This document shows positions 12,091-24,589 of a stretch of 64,000 nucleotides of DNA, piece by piece; within the stretch, counting starts at the first letter, position 1; every line of letters begins with the position of its first letter. The DNA lies in contig JAQFVV010000023.1 in the NCBI GenBank assembly GCA_028023455.1, forward strand, positions 1,727,501-1,791,500. Reading direction: 5' to 3'. The position numbers and the translations under genes are program-made. This DNA comes from Epiperipatus broadwayi (lineage: Eukaryota; Onychophora; Udeonychophora; Euonychophora; Peripatidae). Below the pieces are notes generated by a model that had not been told where the DNA came from, made no database searches, and worked only from the letters and a program-made list of their open reading frames with translations.

Positions 12091-14935
12091 ATATATTTTT
12101 ATAATGTGTGTGCTTAGACTACCCTTCTGATTGAAATATGGTTACTATAATTATTAAATTCAGGTTATATTGATCTCAACATTTAGTTTAATAAATTTGC
12201 TCACTTGTTCTTCCTGGTGTTGTCATCTTTTGGAATCAGGTCTTTCTCATGTCCATTCTTAAAATTAGTCATTCTGATTGAAGATTTATTTGACATTCAC
12301 ATATACCTGTCAGAGATGTTATTTTGTGCTTTATATATAGAGAGTTTATTTAGAAGATAGTTGTTTTTGTCAAGAAAATATTGTAATAAACCTTAAGGAG
12401 GGGAAAGGGATAAATATTGTGGGGAGAATTTAAAATAGATCCAAAAATTTAATTAAACATTATACTGTTGAGAATAAATAAAAATTATTTGAAAATGTAT
12501 TCATGTGTCACAATTTGTTTTTGTGAAAAGTTTAAAACTGCTAGTAATTATTGATTACTCTTTAGTGATATCCATTTATTGCATTTACAATAATTTAGAG
12601 GGGATAATAAATAATAAATGTTAATGGTTAGGGTTTTGTATATAAACTAATTGTTTATTGTGGCACATATAGTGGCTAGTAAAAATAAATTATGACCACT
12701 AGCAACCTAGAAATAGAAGGTAGAGAAGTTAGTTTAGTATCGTGGTGGTGCCTCTAATTATCATATATGTCCATACACACCAACTTGTACCACCTCAATA
12801 GAAACATAGGATTAAATTAATACATCAATAGAATATAAAATGTCAAATATTATGACAACCATAATTAATTATTAATCAACTTTAAATATTAACAACCAGT
12901 TTCCATAGTACAGACAATCAATAACATACTTGTACTAAATTGTAATCCTTAATTTAATATACTGCCTGTATATTCTTTTATTATACCTTGCTTTTTATGA
13001 GAACTTTCACTGAAGAAAATAACTTTAAATGTTATGCCAATTAAACAAATATGAGAAATATAATATATTCTTATAATTTAAAATTACTTCAAAATCTTTT
13101 AAAAGTTCAAAATATTTATTTGGCACAAGTTTTTCAAAATATTTGAAAGGGATAAAATCCTTCAGTGTTTGAGATGTAAAATCCTAATGGGTGAGTAAAC
13201 AAATTTTAATCCTAATAATAGAGTAATTAGTAACAAAGTTTGCACTTTAAAATACAATTCAATAATAGTGAGTTTAAAATATTCCCAAATCACACTAAGT
13301 TATTTTATTTCTTAAGTGTGTGATAAAATAAATAATCCTTTGAATTCACTAGTGGTATGTTAAAATTATTCTAAGGAATTTTAATAAGTTGCCATATTTC
13401 TTAGGTGTAGAATGTAGTTATTAATCTCTTGAATAATAGTATTCATAAAGTATAACTTTTCTCTAAATGTTTATGAAGATAAATTCATTAGTTAAAATCA
13501 ATTTTAACCATAATTATCCAATATAAAAGTGTTTTTTCAGATGAATATAAAATTCACTAGTTAAAATTTGTTTTTCACAATAATTGTCTATTACATAGGT
13601 GTTTATTCAGAAAATTTTAGGCCGCTATAGTAATTATAACATCAAGCAAATATTTGGAGAGTATATAAGTGAGTAACATAGTTTAAACAGAAGTAGCATT
13701 CCCAAACTAGTTTTAAAATTTAATATTAAAATCCAAGTTTTAAAATTTCAATACATTTTAAAGTGTATTTTAAAATGATAAACTTGGCTAGGTATTTAGT
13801 TCATTAAAGACAATTTCGTGGTACATTTATCATTAAGGCAAATGTTCATCTGGGTCTCTACTACATGATCATTGTACTGCAAGATGCCAATATAGTTAAC
13901 TTTAAATTTAATTCCAATACAGTTCACTTGCAATCTGTTAATAAAGAAGTCTAAACAATTCTGAACACATAGATGTATTTATAGGTTGACTCCTATGATT
14001 AATGAAATCACCATTTTCATTTAAAGTTCTTCACCCTTTTGATTTTTACATGAAAATTTTATCATTGTTGCCAGAATACAATATGAAGTAGGCAATCCTT
14101 GGAAGTTTTAAGAATTTGTAGTGCGAAATTTGTAATGGAATTATTTAAAAGTGACAAAATAATATTTTAAAAATATTTAACTATTATATTTATTAATAAA
14201 AATAAAATACATATTATTTTACAAACAATATTTATATTGTAAATATTAAAATAAATGATTTTGCTTTATTTATTTTTAAAGTTCTCATAATTAATATTTT
14301 ACTATTACCAATAATAATAATTTTACGTAAGTACTTTGTTCTTATACCCTTTTAAATGTAAATGCATTCAAGAACTACAACCATACCTGGGTGCCCACAC
14401 ATATATTTAAATAGTATGTTAAAACTTTCTATCAATAATAAAATTATTATTATATTTATACTATTTTTAAATAATTTATTCTTATTATTGTTAGTGTTAT
14501 GCCTTTTTATTCAATATGCCATTCTTTTAAAATTAACTTTACGTCCGTGTTTTTTATAACCAAATATAAATCGCAATAAAAAAAATTGATATCCTTATTG
14601 TAAAATGATGTATTTATAAAATGTATATGAGAAATCTTGGATCAATTTAATAATTCGCTTTATAAGATAATATTATCAGTAATATTAGTATAATTTTAAT
14701 ATTGTTATTTGCATCAATGATAATAATGATATTAATAATAAACAATACTTGCAATATTGATAAGCCAATAACAAAATTTAAAATTATGATTATTGTTGCC
14801 AATTCATATATTAAATTTCATTACAATATATATATATATAACAAACTTCATTGAGAGTGTGTTATATATAGATGAGATTATGTGTAATATTTTGTAAAAA
14901 AAAAAAAAAGTTAAACATTTTGATATTATATTGCA
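12091..14935. other. AT-rich non-coding DNA
   Basis: No exon was recognised. A weak local direct repeat of about 75 bp is visible near 13480-13620 (blocks ATTCACTAGTTAAAAT and AATTATCCAAT-like, each followed by a GTGTTTTTTCAGA-like block). The remainder is low-complexity A/T sequence. Confidence 0.45.
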
Positions 14936-15043
14936 GGTTTGAACTCAGACTTTCACATGACCCTCAACTATCCATGCTAAGTGTGTTAGCAGTATGAGAT
15001 AGTGTGGATAGTTGAGAGTCATGTGAAAGTCTGAGATCAAACC
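14936..15043. repeat. Foldback derived from the family A 3' end
   Basis: GGTTTGAACTCAGACTTTCA on the left and TGAAAGTCTGAGATCAAACC on the right are inverted copies about 40-50 bp long, enclosing a loop with TAGCAGTATGAGAT. The arm matches the 3' terminus of repeat family A (GTGAAAGTCTGAGTTCAAAC at 49864-49883). The GTTCAAACCCC string resembles a tRNA B-box, but no complete tRNA fold was found. Confidence 0.65.
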
Positions 15044-16200
15044 CCCTATATGTTACATATTTGAGCGCAGATATGAAAAAAACCTGTACTGTAGAAAAAT
15101 TCATTTTGATATTGTAAATAAAGTAGTTCTATTCTATGAAGTAATTCTGTTGTACTTCTTCACTTTGGAGATCAAATTATTAAAGCAGTTTTGATATTTA
15201 CTATTACTTACTTTGGGAGAATAGTTCCATGTCTCCATCTTATTACAACCAGAGAAATCATTTTCTGTCATTTTCTGTCTATTACTGAAAAGAAAAAAGA
15301 AAAGTAAATTATAGATATTTTGGTGGAAGTTTGATTTGTTGATTTTAATAGATTCTATACTGAAAATATCTAGTATGAAAATTTTGTAGTTGACATTTTC
15401 TCCGTAAATTCTAACATATCAGACATTCTTAACATTAAATTAAGCATCACATGTTTTTCTTGATTTATTTCTCAAGATCTCCATTAGAAGCAGTAATCCA
15501 TTCTCATTTTTTATTCCCAAACTAAGTATTGTAAACTTGGGTAATCAATATAATATATGTAGTGATGGTAGTGCCAACCAAATTCTCAGACTAGTTTAAG
15601 TATTGACTGTTATTAGTGAGGATTATTAGATTTGCACACACAACAAAGATATTCACAATTAGCATTTGACAGTAGTGACCTATATGGTTATACAAACAAA
15701 CTGACTTAGTTTTAAAACCTTAAGATGTTTGAATTTCAATTAGTTAACTTGAATGATATAAAACAGAGTAAAAGAGATTTGCTGCTAAAATCCTAATGTT
15801 TTTCACTGTTGAAAACCAATAGCCGAAAACTAGTTAGGGAATTTGATTGGTATTATTCACCTAGCATCCACTAATTGCTTAAGCTTGCAATGATCTTTGA
15901 AACATAATCAATAAAATAAATTATTGATTGTAATGCAGTTATTAAAAATAAGCAAAAAATCATGTTATGTTTTGTATGTTGTTTAAATCTATTGGTTAAA
16001 GACCATAAAAAAATTTCTGTCCTCTAATAATGTTCTTACAAATAGCATTTAGATAACATCAAAATTCAATAACTTTGCCAATTTTTATAAGTAGTGTGAA
16101 GACATTAGAAATATTATTTTTTATGAAAATTTGAATAATTTTATTATTAAACCACTAAACATCACATGATCACTATTTCTTATGCTAGCACATTACTGTT
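15044..16200. other. Non-coding DNA, no gene recognised
   Basis: No coding motif was seen. A core-like string (CCAATAGCCGAAAACTAGTT, about 15816-15835) echoes the motif shared by many repeats in this window. CATCACATGATCAC at about 16161-16174 is a piece of the family B terminal sequence. Confidence 0.4.
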
Positions 16201-16342
16201 ATTAAAACAGGCAAAACTCTTTATACAGTAGTGTCACTCAGTGCCAACCAGAGTAATCAATGGACAAACCTTCTGGCATCCATCGATTACTCTGGTTGGC
16301 ACTCAGTGGCACTACTGTATAGAGAGTTTTGCCTGTTTTAAT
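16201..16342. mobile_element. Foldback MITE, 142 bp
   Basis: Arms of about 60 bp start ATTAAAACAGGCAAAACTCT on the left and are mirrored on the right, with AGTGCCAACCAGAGTAATCA inside and a loop at about 16262-16274. The arms are homologous to the terminal part of the SINE-like family B (GTTAGCACAGGGTGGCAATACTG..GAGAGTTTTG). This looks like a foldback made from one end of that family. A short minus-strand open frame overlapping it has no coding character. Confidence 0.72.
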
Positions 16343-16814
16343 TTTATTATTACCTCTTAATTCCTGAAATATCTTTTTACCCATTGACAATGAGCATATT
16401 TTTAATAAAAGTAAGTTCATGGTGGGTATGTCTGTCGTCAGAAAGCTTTTAAATTCTATATAAAGGGATTTTCATTACAAAAATGTAAATATCTTCTGGT
16501 ATATGTTTTTTTTATAAAAACAAAGCATTTTTATTTATGAAATCTAGAAATGAGAATAATTTATTTTCTAATTTTTATAATGAACTTGACATTATGTCAG
16601 GTTTCCAGAATTTAAATAAATCTGCAAGAGCAGTTCTATTACATAATCAAACAATAAAAATGTGTCATTTATGAAGAGCTTATTTAGTTGTTGAATTAAA
16701 TATGGCTATTCATTAAAACAAAGTTTACTGCTATAGAAATTGGTGATTAACTTGGAGGTTTTTTTTTTATCTGATGTCATTGAATTAAAAAACATAATTG
16801 ATAAACAGTGACAA

Positions 16815-17125
16815 TATTGTGCTCATTGTCAAATTTTAAAAAATATTTATCAAAATGAAACAGAAGTTATTATACCACATGTTGATACTAAAATGATTAA
16901 CATTAATATGGATGAATGACAGGATAATTTTATAACTTCAAAATCTTTTGCAATAGCTTTGTGTAAAGTAAATTATGGATTACAATATGAAACAAGGACA
17001 ATTAAATAATTGGAGATTACTTAGGTTTTCTAGATTTTGAAGATATGATTGTTTTTACAATAGTTTACAGTTTCAAGAAATGTTCCAAATGAAAACAGAA
17101 TTGAAAATAGATGGAAAATTTTAAA
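16815..17125 (+). pseudogene. RTE-like LINE fragment, 5' of inserted repeats
   Basis: The translated fragments KNIYQNETEVIIPHVDTKM and GDNFITSKSFAIAL correspond to the palm region around the QGD-x-(I/L)-SP motif of RTE-type reverse transcriptases. They parallel NIYQNSAAVIRLLNDT in the copy at 5066-5110. Stops and frame changes make it non-functional. It appears to continue at 18225 after the block of SINE-like copies, so those copies probably inserted into it. Confidence 0.6.
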
Positions 17126-17139
17126 TAACTTATTTTTTT

Positions 17140-17530
17140 TTTAAACAAAGCAAAACTCCATACAGTATTGCCACCCTGTGCTAACCAGAGTAATCATTGA
17201 ATGCCAGAAGGCTTGTGCATAAAATCCCTATCTAATGCCTACTCATCCAATATCCCCATACTAGTTTCTGGCTTGTGGCCATCATCAGTGAGGAGCTTTG
17301 GATTTGAGAGCACTGCACCTAGATCTTAGGATCTAATGCAACCCTCCAGCACCCACCTTTTATCTCTACTTAACTACAAAACTATGAGAATTAAATTGAA
17401 AACAAAAAATATTTTCAATCTAAGCTCAATAGCTTATATAGTCATATGGGTCTGAACTCAGTTCAGCACCCATACATTTTGGTGTCTTTGGCTCTTTAAC
17501 AACCATAGCCACCATTATCCTATTAGGCAG
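17140..17530 (-). repeat. SINE-like repeat family B, full-length minus copy
   Basis: This is the reverse complement of the copy at 54092-54476. It runs (on the minus strand) from a head with GGTGGCTATGGTTGTTAAAG through TTTTGTAGTTAAGTAGAGAT, GATCCTAAGATCTAGGTGCA and a CTGATGATGGCCACAAGCCA core to a GGAGTTTTGC end. The head carries an A-box-like TGGCTATGGTTG, and a weaker B-box-like GAGTTCAGACCC. Together they suggest a tRNA-derived SINE. No coding. Confidence 0.7.
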
Positions 17531-17540
17531 GATTGGTGTT

Positions 17541-18183
17541 AAACCATTAAGCATCACATGATCACAATCTTATACTATCACATAATTTGTTTATAAACAA
17601 AGCAAAACCCTCCATACAGTATTGCCACCCTGTGCTAACCAGAGTAATCAATTAATTCCAGAAGGCTTGTGCATAAAATCCCTATCTAATGCCTACTCAT
17701 CCAATATCCCCATACTAGTTTCTGGCTTGTGGCCATCATCAGTGAGGAGCTTTGGATCTGAGAGCACTGCACCTAGATCTTAGGATCTAATGTAACCCTC
17801 CAGCACCCACCTTTTATCTCTACTTAACTACAAGACTATGAGAATTAAATTGAGCTTAGACTGAAAATATTTTTGTGTTTTCAATTTAATTCTCATAGTT
17901 TTGTAGTTAAGTAGAGATAAAAGGTGGGTGCTGGAGGGTTGCATTAGATCCTAAGATCTAGGAGCAGTGCTCTCAGATCCAAAGCTCCTCACTGATGCCA
18001 GAAACTAGTATGGGGATATTGGATGAGTAGGCATTAGATAGGGATTTTATGCACAAGCCTTCTGGCATTCATTGATTATTCTGGTTAGCACAGGGTGGCA
18101 ATACTGTATGGAGAGTTTTGCTTTGTTTATAAACAATTATGTGCTAGTATAAGATTGTGATCATGTGATGCTTAATGGGTTTT
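17541..18183. repeat. 643-bp palindrome of two inverted family B copies
   Basis: The left arm (17541-17853) and right arm (17881-18183) are near-perfect inverted copies of the 3' two-thirds of family B. They are joined by a 27-bp loop that still reads GCTTAGACTGAAAATAT in the family orientation. Both outer ends carry CATTAAGCATCACATGATCA and ATTGTTTATAAACAAAGC-like sequence absent from the 54-kb copy. The right arm lacks a few bases in the core (CACTGATGCCAGAAACTAGT against GATGAAGGCCACAAAGCCAG at 54 kb). The arms are so similar that the inversion must be recent, or maintained. Confidence 0.85.
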
Positions 18184-18224
18184 TTTTTTGTTTGAAAAGC
18201 TATTTAACTTTTTTTTAAATATAC

Positions 18225-18420
18225 CTTGGTCAAATAGTTTTAGTACAAGTCTATAGAAATGTAGTGGATGAAATTAATAAAAGAATTCACTTTAGATTGA
18301 GATGCTTTTAGCATATAGCTTAATATTTTTTAAAAAAATATGCTAAATTTCTTGGAAAAAAAAAATGTTTTACCTATACTTTCTTATGTATCTGAGACTT
18401 GGACACTTAATAAAAAATCA
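18225..18420 (+). pseudogene. RTE-like LINE fragment, 3' of inserted repeats
   Basis: The order YLGQIVLVQ, then VVDEINKRIHFRLRCF, then VLPILSYVSETWTLNKKS (after frameshift) is the usual order in the C-terminal part of RTE-type polymerases (YLGQ..I..RI..GW, then VLPVLTYGSETWTL). It matches the 5.4-5.65 kb portion of the first RTE remnant. It most likely belongs to the same copy as 16815-17125, split by the family B insertions. Confidence 0.65.
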
Positions 18421-18723
18421 ACACAGACTCCACTAAACCACAACTAAGTATGAAAATTCTTTATAAAATTCTAACTTTAAACTTAATCTGTTGAATCACT
18501 GTGAAGCTTTCTATTGATGATTTTGTAATTTTGCAGTTGGATGATTCATGAATGTACGGTTTTCTGAATATCAGTTTTATGTTCAAATTTAATATAACAA
18601 TGATATATATTATACCTTTTGAATTTAATACTGATATTTTTAATAATAATAGTAGTAGTAGCAGCAGCAGCCACAGCAGTTGTTGTTGGTTATTTCAGTT
18701 CCTATAAAAATCTTTAATTTTAT

Positions 18724-18737
18724 TGGGGGGGGGGGGG
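18724..18737 (+). repeat. Poly(G) tract
   Basis: An uninterrupted run of about 14 G bases in an otherwise AT-rich area. A similar G run sits near 20187, and a C run lies inside the hAT element near 25123. Length is liable to sequencing error. Confidence 0.7.
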
Positions 18738-19082
18738 TTCAACCAGATTACATCAAATATATATCAGAAGATAGAACTACTACCCTGGTTCCAAGTAAAC
18801 TCATTCTGAGCTAAAATATTAATTTAAAAGGTTTTTTTTTCTTAAAAAATCTCTTTCTGTAAAATGTCACAGAATCCTATTTCTCAATTTCAAAATGATA
18901 AAAAAAAGTTTTCAAGAAAGCACTAATCGCTTTGTTACTTTGAAAAAGGTGGAAAAATTCCAGATAGCAGGTAAACTATCTTTATAAACAATTCGGCAGA
19001 ATTTCAAAATGAAAAAAAAAAAACGACACTCATAATAATAAAATTAATTTAGGTCAAAAATTAAAAGAAATCTCAATACGAG

Positions 19083-20100
19083 GAGATATTATTTATGCTA
19101 ATATAGTTTAAAATAAATCACAAATGGAAAAAGAAAAAAATTACTCTAAATAAAGAAAATATAGCTGATTTTTTTTAAAAATATTGATAATGATTTAGAA
19201 ACTGAAATTAATTCACGTAATGAAAATAATGGTGAAATGTATTAAAAGGTTAATTCCAGAAAACTATGATAATATGTCAAATTTTTAATGAAACAGTTTC
19301 TGTAAACATATTAAAATCCTTTTATCAGTTTCATAATGAAAAAACTATCCTTATTTCAATAACTGATGCACATAACAAAATCATAAAATTTCCTACAGAG
19401 GAATTTTATATTTTACTTACAGAAAAAAAATTATGGAATTTAATTTACAATATATTGAAACATCCAAATAACAGATGGATCAGAATTTCACAATGCTACT
19501 CAAAAACAGATTTTTTTTAAAAAAAACATTAATATATTAAATGATAAAATTATCTGTTACATTGATATCAATAGAACAAACACTTTAGTAGGACAAATGA
19601 AAAACTGTCACATCAATTTTATAGCTCAAGACTTATAGGAATTACTCATCAAGTATGAAAAAATTTCAAAATTTAAATATCTCATAGAAAAAAAAAGCTA
19701 CAGTACCAGTGCTAACTAATCTTGAAGTATTTAATCTGGTTCAACAAAAATGTCCAGCCAACAGACATACCCACATTACATTCAACTGAAACATCACTTC
19801 TGATTATCACATTCTAAGGTATTTCACCACAATGCTTTTCCCACAAGAAGAAAAATCATCTATGGAAAAAAGTTGTATATATAATCTGCCAACCTTCTCC
19901 ACAGAAAATATTCCTTCAGAAACCAACATTACAGAAATTATATTTAATCAACTTCTATCAGACACAGAAATGGATACCAATACACAGACTATATTTTAAA
20001 ATATTTCTAATTATTCTAGTGATCAAAATGATTATATTTTGACTAAAAATAAGAAAATTAGTCCTAAGCATACAAAAGAAGGAAAAACTCTTCACTAAAT
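19083..20100 (+). pseudogene. LINE ORF1 (Gag-like) remnant
   Basis: GDIIYANIV at the start matches PSYANITQAG in the other copy. EEFYILLTEKKLWNLIYNIL followed by HPNNRW (about 19400-19475) matches NELYYEITKKKLWNLIHKIL followed by HPNN. FHNATQKQIFFKKNINIL and KIICYIDINRTNTLVGQMKN (19485-19610) match FNNPTQKLIFQKSFKYLD and KIICNINMNHPTILSGKIRN. This is the domain ahead of the zinc knuckle in LINE Gag-like proteins. Several stops and shifts are present, so no product is expected. Confidence 0.75.
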
Positions 20101-20764
20101 GAAAATAGTAATGATTAATCCTAACTATTTGAACTTAACATCTTCCCAATAAATGAAAATACTCCATTAAATTGTCCAACCCACTCGGGGGGGGGGGGTA
20201 TACAAAATTATTTGGAGACTGCTAACAGTGATGCTTTCATGCATTACTGGACTAGGCGAGTCAATGATGATACAGTTCAAGTAACCCAAGAACAAATAAT
20301 CTTGATGACAGGAGTTGATACCCATAAAAAGTCATCAAGGGCAAAAACAAATCATAACTTCTTAATAGACTTAACTATTCCAAAAGAAAATATAATAATA
20401 TCTCAGAATTCTGATATAAAAATGAACTCTCATCTGTACCACACCCCAATTAATATTATCATCTGACTCACAATATAAAAAAACGATGATAGCACAAATA
20501 TTTAAAAAAAATTTCTCCATTGATGGACCTTCCAAAATGGAAATACAAATGGATAGACAAAATACTTCTAATAAAAGTGAACTAGTAACAGACATTATTA
20601 AGCTTAGATTAAGCAGGACTAGTAATTTCATGCTTCTCCAAAGTATTTGGGGAAAACTCTATCCACAATTAATAAGTTATAACATTGTAGTAAATTTCTT
20701 TCCAGGTGTAATCTTGGGAAAGAGATCTATTAATTTATTTATTTTTATTTATTTATAATTACCT

Positions 20765-23700
20765 GTCTTTCTAATCTATATGGCCTAATTCTGTTTACTA
20801 AAATATCCACTTAATTTACTTGTATACATTCTTTATATGTTGCTCACCATCACAAATAAATGTGAGAGGTATTAATTCCCCACAATATCTTTTTGTGATT
20901 ATTTTGCTAATCACATCCTACTATTCACTAAACAAAACATGCCCTCAAAGATATCTGAGTAAATATGGTTTTCTTAGACTTTAACTGCTGCTGCAGGAGT
21001 TGGAATATTAATACATCAGAAATTCCCCTTTCAATATTTAAAATTTTTATTTCTTAATGAAAACATTAGCATCATCACTTTATACCATAATGCCTTTACA
21101 ATCACTTTATAACTGTTTATTTGTACAATAAAACAGAATTAATATTGTCACTAATTAATCATATCAATCTAATTTTATCTACCAAACCATATTTTCAGAA
21201 AACTTTAACATATCTTATAATCAATTTGTTTCCAAATATTAGCATCTAATCAATAAAAACTTAATAAGTGCTCAAGGGTTTTTCCCTAGAAACTCTATAT
21301 CCTTCTGCAACAAAAAGAATTCTTCCCTAATTGACCTATTATTCTACTCATCTGATCTTCATTTCATTATTACACCAACTCTTATTCCTGTTACTTTTTC
21401 TAATCATTTTGTCCTCATTGTCAATATAGACATTGATTTCCAATACCATCCAACCCTTCAACTTAATAATATAGTTAGATTGCTACTAAAGTCCTCAACA
21501 CTGGAAGCAGTAATATCTTAAATATACATCTATTTTAGGAAAATAAACATATTATTAAGTGCAATAGATGCTTGGTTTTTTTTTTTTATGAACATCATTT
21601 CCTCTATTATCGATTTTTACATCAAAAAAGTAATTCTCCTACTTTTTTAGTAAGAGAATTATACACTCTCCATCAAAAATTAAAAAGGACCCCTTATGAT
21701 AAAAACTCTATTCCATTGATTTTTACACTTAAACGACAATATAAAAAATCTCAACTTACATTAGCAGAATACTTATTTACTAAAAAATCAAAGAACTTTT
21801 TGGCACAACTCCATAATTGATCCAAAGGCTATATTATATTGGCTCTTGGCTATAAAACTAAAAAAATAACTCCATCTTTTTTTATAAAGAACACCCATCT
21901 AATAGCTGGAGAAAATATATTTCCTTGCATATTTTTTTTCTTTCAAAGAAAAATTACAATCTAATAAAAAAAAAATTTGATTAGCTTTTTCTATTTGATC
22001 ATAGAGATGCCAAACAATCCTAAAACATGAAATAGCTCTTAAATTAAATTCAATACCTGACAGCACTCTTCCTGGGCCACACACTATCCACAAATTTCAC
22101 ACCTCAGTCACTTCTCCATCCCTATAATATATAATCTAAACTATCTTTCCACACAAATTCATATTATTGATCAATTATACACTGTATCTATAATCCCCTT
22201 CATTAAATAAAACACTTCCCTCCCCCCTAAACTATTTACAGCCTATCTCCATGATACCAATCCTAATCAAAACAATTGAGTCACTTATAAAAAATAAGAT
22301 ACATCCTATACTTCTGACCTCAATATCACCATTTCAATTTGCCAAGAAAGAATCCTCAACTTCTGAAGCAGTTATTTTTCAAAATTATTATAGATCAGGT
22401 AAGAATCTCTAGAAAGGCTGTGCATATTGCAATTCCATTGAATATTTCTGATGCATTTGACTCAGTACCAATAGATAAATTATTACAGCATTTAAAAAAA
22501 AACAACTTGACATCCCAATTCTCTCTTGTACATTATTGCAAATTCATTATGTTAAATGGTAAAACAATCTCTAATTTTAACCCTTACAACTCAATACCTA
22601 AAGATTACTCTTAGTGCACTGTTTTTTTTACTTGAACAAAAACTTCCAAGAATTCAAATTAACACCATAAATCAATGCATCAAACATATCTGCTACATGG
22701 ATGCTATTGGCATCTTTCTACCTTCAAAAAAATATATTTCTCAACTTGTAAACATACTTGAAGAGTACACTAAAGAATATTCTTTACAGTTTAGCAAATC
22801 CAAATCATCATCCTAGAACATCTTGATGGGAAATAAAATTAATTTTCTTTTTACATCAAATCCACATTATTTTCTGGTTTCCCTATCCATCTTTCCATAA
22901 ATATTATGATGACCACAATCCAGAACAATCTTCTTCCCTCTATAAAATCCACTGTCAATTTTTTTAACCAAATCTTTCAATTCACACTAAAATATCTTAT
23001 TAATAATTAATATCTTAATATTTCCTAAAACAATTTATTACAGTCTAATAATAAAGTACATGACTTCTACTTAAAAAATCAATTCATTATGCACAAAACT
23101 TATTTGGAGAAAAAATATTATATCAATAAGCATTAAAAATATGCAAAAGCATGCAAAATTCAATGGTGTTTCACTGCCCAGTATCACAATTTTTTTCCCC
23201 AAAGGATAATTAATAAAATCAACAGAATCAATTCCTATCCTGATTTCAACAATTTATTCAAATCCATCTTGATACACCACCAAATAAATATGATCTGATC
23301 AATAAAATACTAAATAAGATTTCAAGTTATATTCCTCTAACCCTTTATCTTTTAGCAAACAAAATCAATTACTGGCAACCTTATGATCTTATACATAAAA
23401 CAGAATGCAGTAACATACCTAATACCATCCTCACTTTTACAAATGAACAAATGTGAAAATTTAAACATTGGTATCTGGAGTCAAAATATTTTGAGTTCCT
23501 AATAAAAATTAATCTGGAAGCTCTACCCACCAACACATTTCATGCAAAAAAGATGCCATTTGTAAAATTTTGATGCTTATTGTTCTTTATTCCATGAAGA
23601 GGAAGAAACTCTGAATCATTTTCTGCTACAATGCCCTGCATTAAATACATATTAAAATCTTATTTTATTTATAATCAAATCCCACAATTTATCTCTAACA

Positions 23701-23860
23701 ATGATAATTGACAATATATGTAGAGATCTTTTTCCCAACAGAATTGCCACTTTTCTAATTTTCATCTTCTGGTTTCTGGTGTGTCATTTTTGTTTCAATT
23801 CACCATCTTGGAAATACAACTTTTTCTTAATAAGTTAGAAAAAAATCAGGAAGACCAGAC
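20765..23860 (+). pseudogene. LINE ORF2 (endonuclease-reverse transcriptase) remnant
   Basis: APE endonuclease pieces: AAAAGVGILIHQKFPFQ (about 20985-21035) matches SSAAGVAILISNSSPFE, and TFSNHFVLIVNIDIDF (21390-21435) matches AFSDHLALSIKLSLNL, so the SDH motif has become SNH. The linker FTKKSKNFLAQLHN (21777-21818) and ALGYKTKKITPSF match the other copy. RT pieces: FQFAKKESSTSEAV (22336-22375), AFDSVPIDKLL (22450-22485) and YMDAIGIFLPSKK (22695-22735, where the second D of YMDD is A). Near the end, LKINLEALPT-like and EEEETLNHFLLQCPALNTY (about 23597-23650) give the C-terminal Cys/His motif. It is inactive. Confidence 0.78.
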
Positions 23861-24177
23861 CCTGCAGACATTTATGCAGTTTACCTGGAGTCTGATCTCT
23901 TTTCCTCCAATCCTACGATTTGCTTTTTTTTTATATTGCACTATGTAAATAAAGATTTTTTTTCTTTTAAATATGCATATACTATTACACAGTTAGTATT
24001 TTAGCATTATATTGTTTTATTTTTATATGCATTTATTATAATAAAGATATCTCATTATCTATATATAATTTTTTTATGAATGACTTGTATATTATTCAAT
24101 TTACATGTATATCAACTATGTAAACAGTATTATGTAGTAGTAACATATTTTGCATAATAAAATGACTTTTTAAAAGT

Positions 24178-24272
24178 AGTAGTAATAATGATGGTGGTAG
24201 TAGTGGCTGTAAAGGTGGTGGTGGCGGCAGCAGTGGTGGTGGCAATGATGGTAGTAGCAGCAGCAGCAAATA
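24178..24272 (+). repeat. Imperfect GTA/GTG/GCA trinucleotide repeat
   Basis: Runs of GTAGTA, GGTGGTGGTGGCGGCAGCAG and GTAGTAGCAGCAGCAGC make a compound, purine-rich tract about 95 bp long. A smaller similar tract is at 18640-18690. There is no splice context, and stop codons occur in the flanks, so it is not taken as coding. Confidence 0.75.
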
Positions 24273-24439
24273 GAATGTCTAAAACAGCATGAATTTTTTT
24301 AAGAGAATTTATAAACCATGGAACTGGGCTTGCTATAACTTTAGTGTATTTTATGTATAATATTTGATTAGTTGTTAAATATATTTACTATCATAAACAT
24401 AAAATGTAATGTTATTTAATAATAACTTTCTATTTTAAG

Positions 24440-24589
24440 ATTACTTTTCCTCCATGGAGTAGAATTTTGACATCTTTACCTGTTTGGGCAATCATACTGG
24501 CACATTTCAGTGAAAACTGGGGCTTCTATACATTATTGACAGGTCTTCCTACTTTTTTAAGTGATGTTCTACACTATAAACTCCCTGAG
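24440..24589 (+). CDS. SLC17-family transporter, internal exon
   Basis: Fifty codons open between an AG acceptor (24438-24439) and a GT donor (24590-24591), phase 0 at both ends. The peptide begins ITFPPWSRILTSLPVWAIIL and continues AHFSENWGFYTLLTGLPTF to end at VLHYKLPE. In SLC17 proteins (sialin, vesicular glutamate transporters, Na/phosphate cotransporters) this is the segment after the central cytoplasmic loop, holding the start of the second six-helix bundle; the SLPVWAII..AHF..NW.FYTLLT..PT pattern is a family hallmark. These proteins are major-facilitator anion transporters of lysosomal, synaptic-vesicle or plasma membranes. The next exon is at 45155 and continues the family alignment without a gap. 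Whether the gene is sialin-like (SLC17A5) or VGLUT-like cannot be settled from two exons. No upstream exon was found in the preceding 24 kb. Confidence 0.9.

Larger units (their letters stand above)
18850..23968 (+). mobile_element. Decayed LINE, second copy of the 38-44 kb family
   Basis: Segments homologous to the minus-strand LINE occur in the same order over about 5 kb: the ORF1 region, then endonuclease, reverse transcriptase and the C-terminal Cys/His motif. It ends at a downstream AATAAAGATTTTTTTTC tract (about 23947-23963). Every frame is broken by stops and indels. The 5' edge is approximate, because the first part before about 19080 aligns poorly. Opposite orientation and much higher decay than the other copy show an independent, older insertion. 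Confidence 0.82.

Noticed and set aside
14936-15043. tRNA gene candidate (GTTCAAACCCC near a foldback)
   Set aside because: No acceptor, D or anticodon arms can be placed at the right spacing. The sequence is the end of repeat family A in inverted orientation.
16238-16420. 60-codon minus-strand frame
   Set aside because: Lies largely within a foldback MITE; the codons reflect the inverted repeat.
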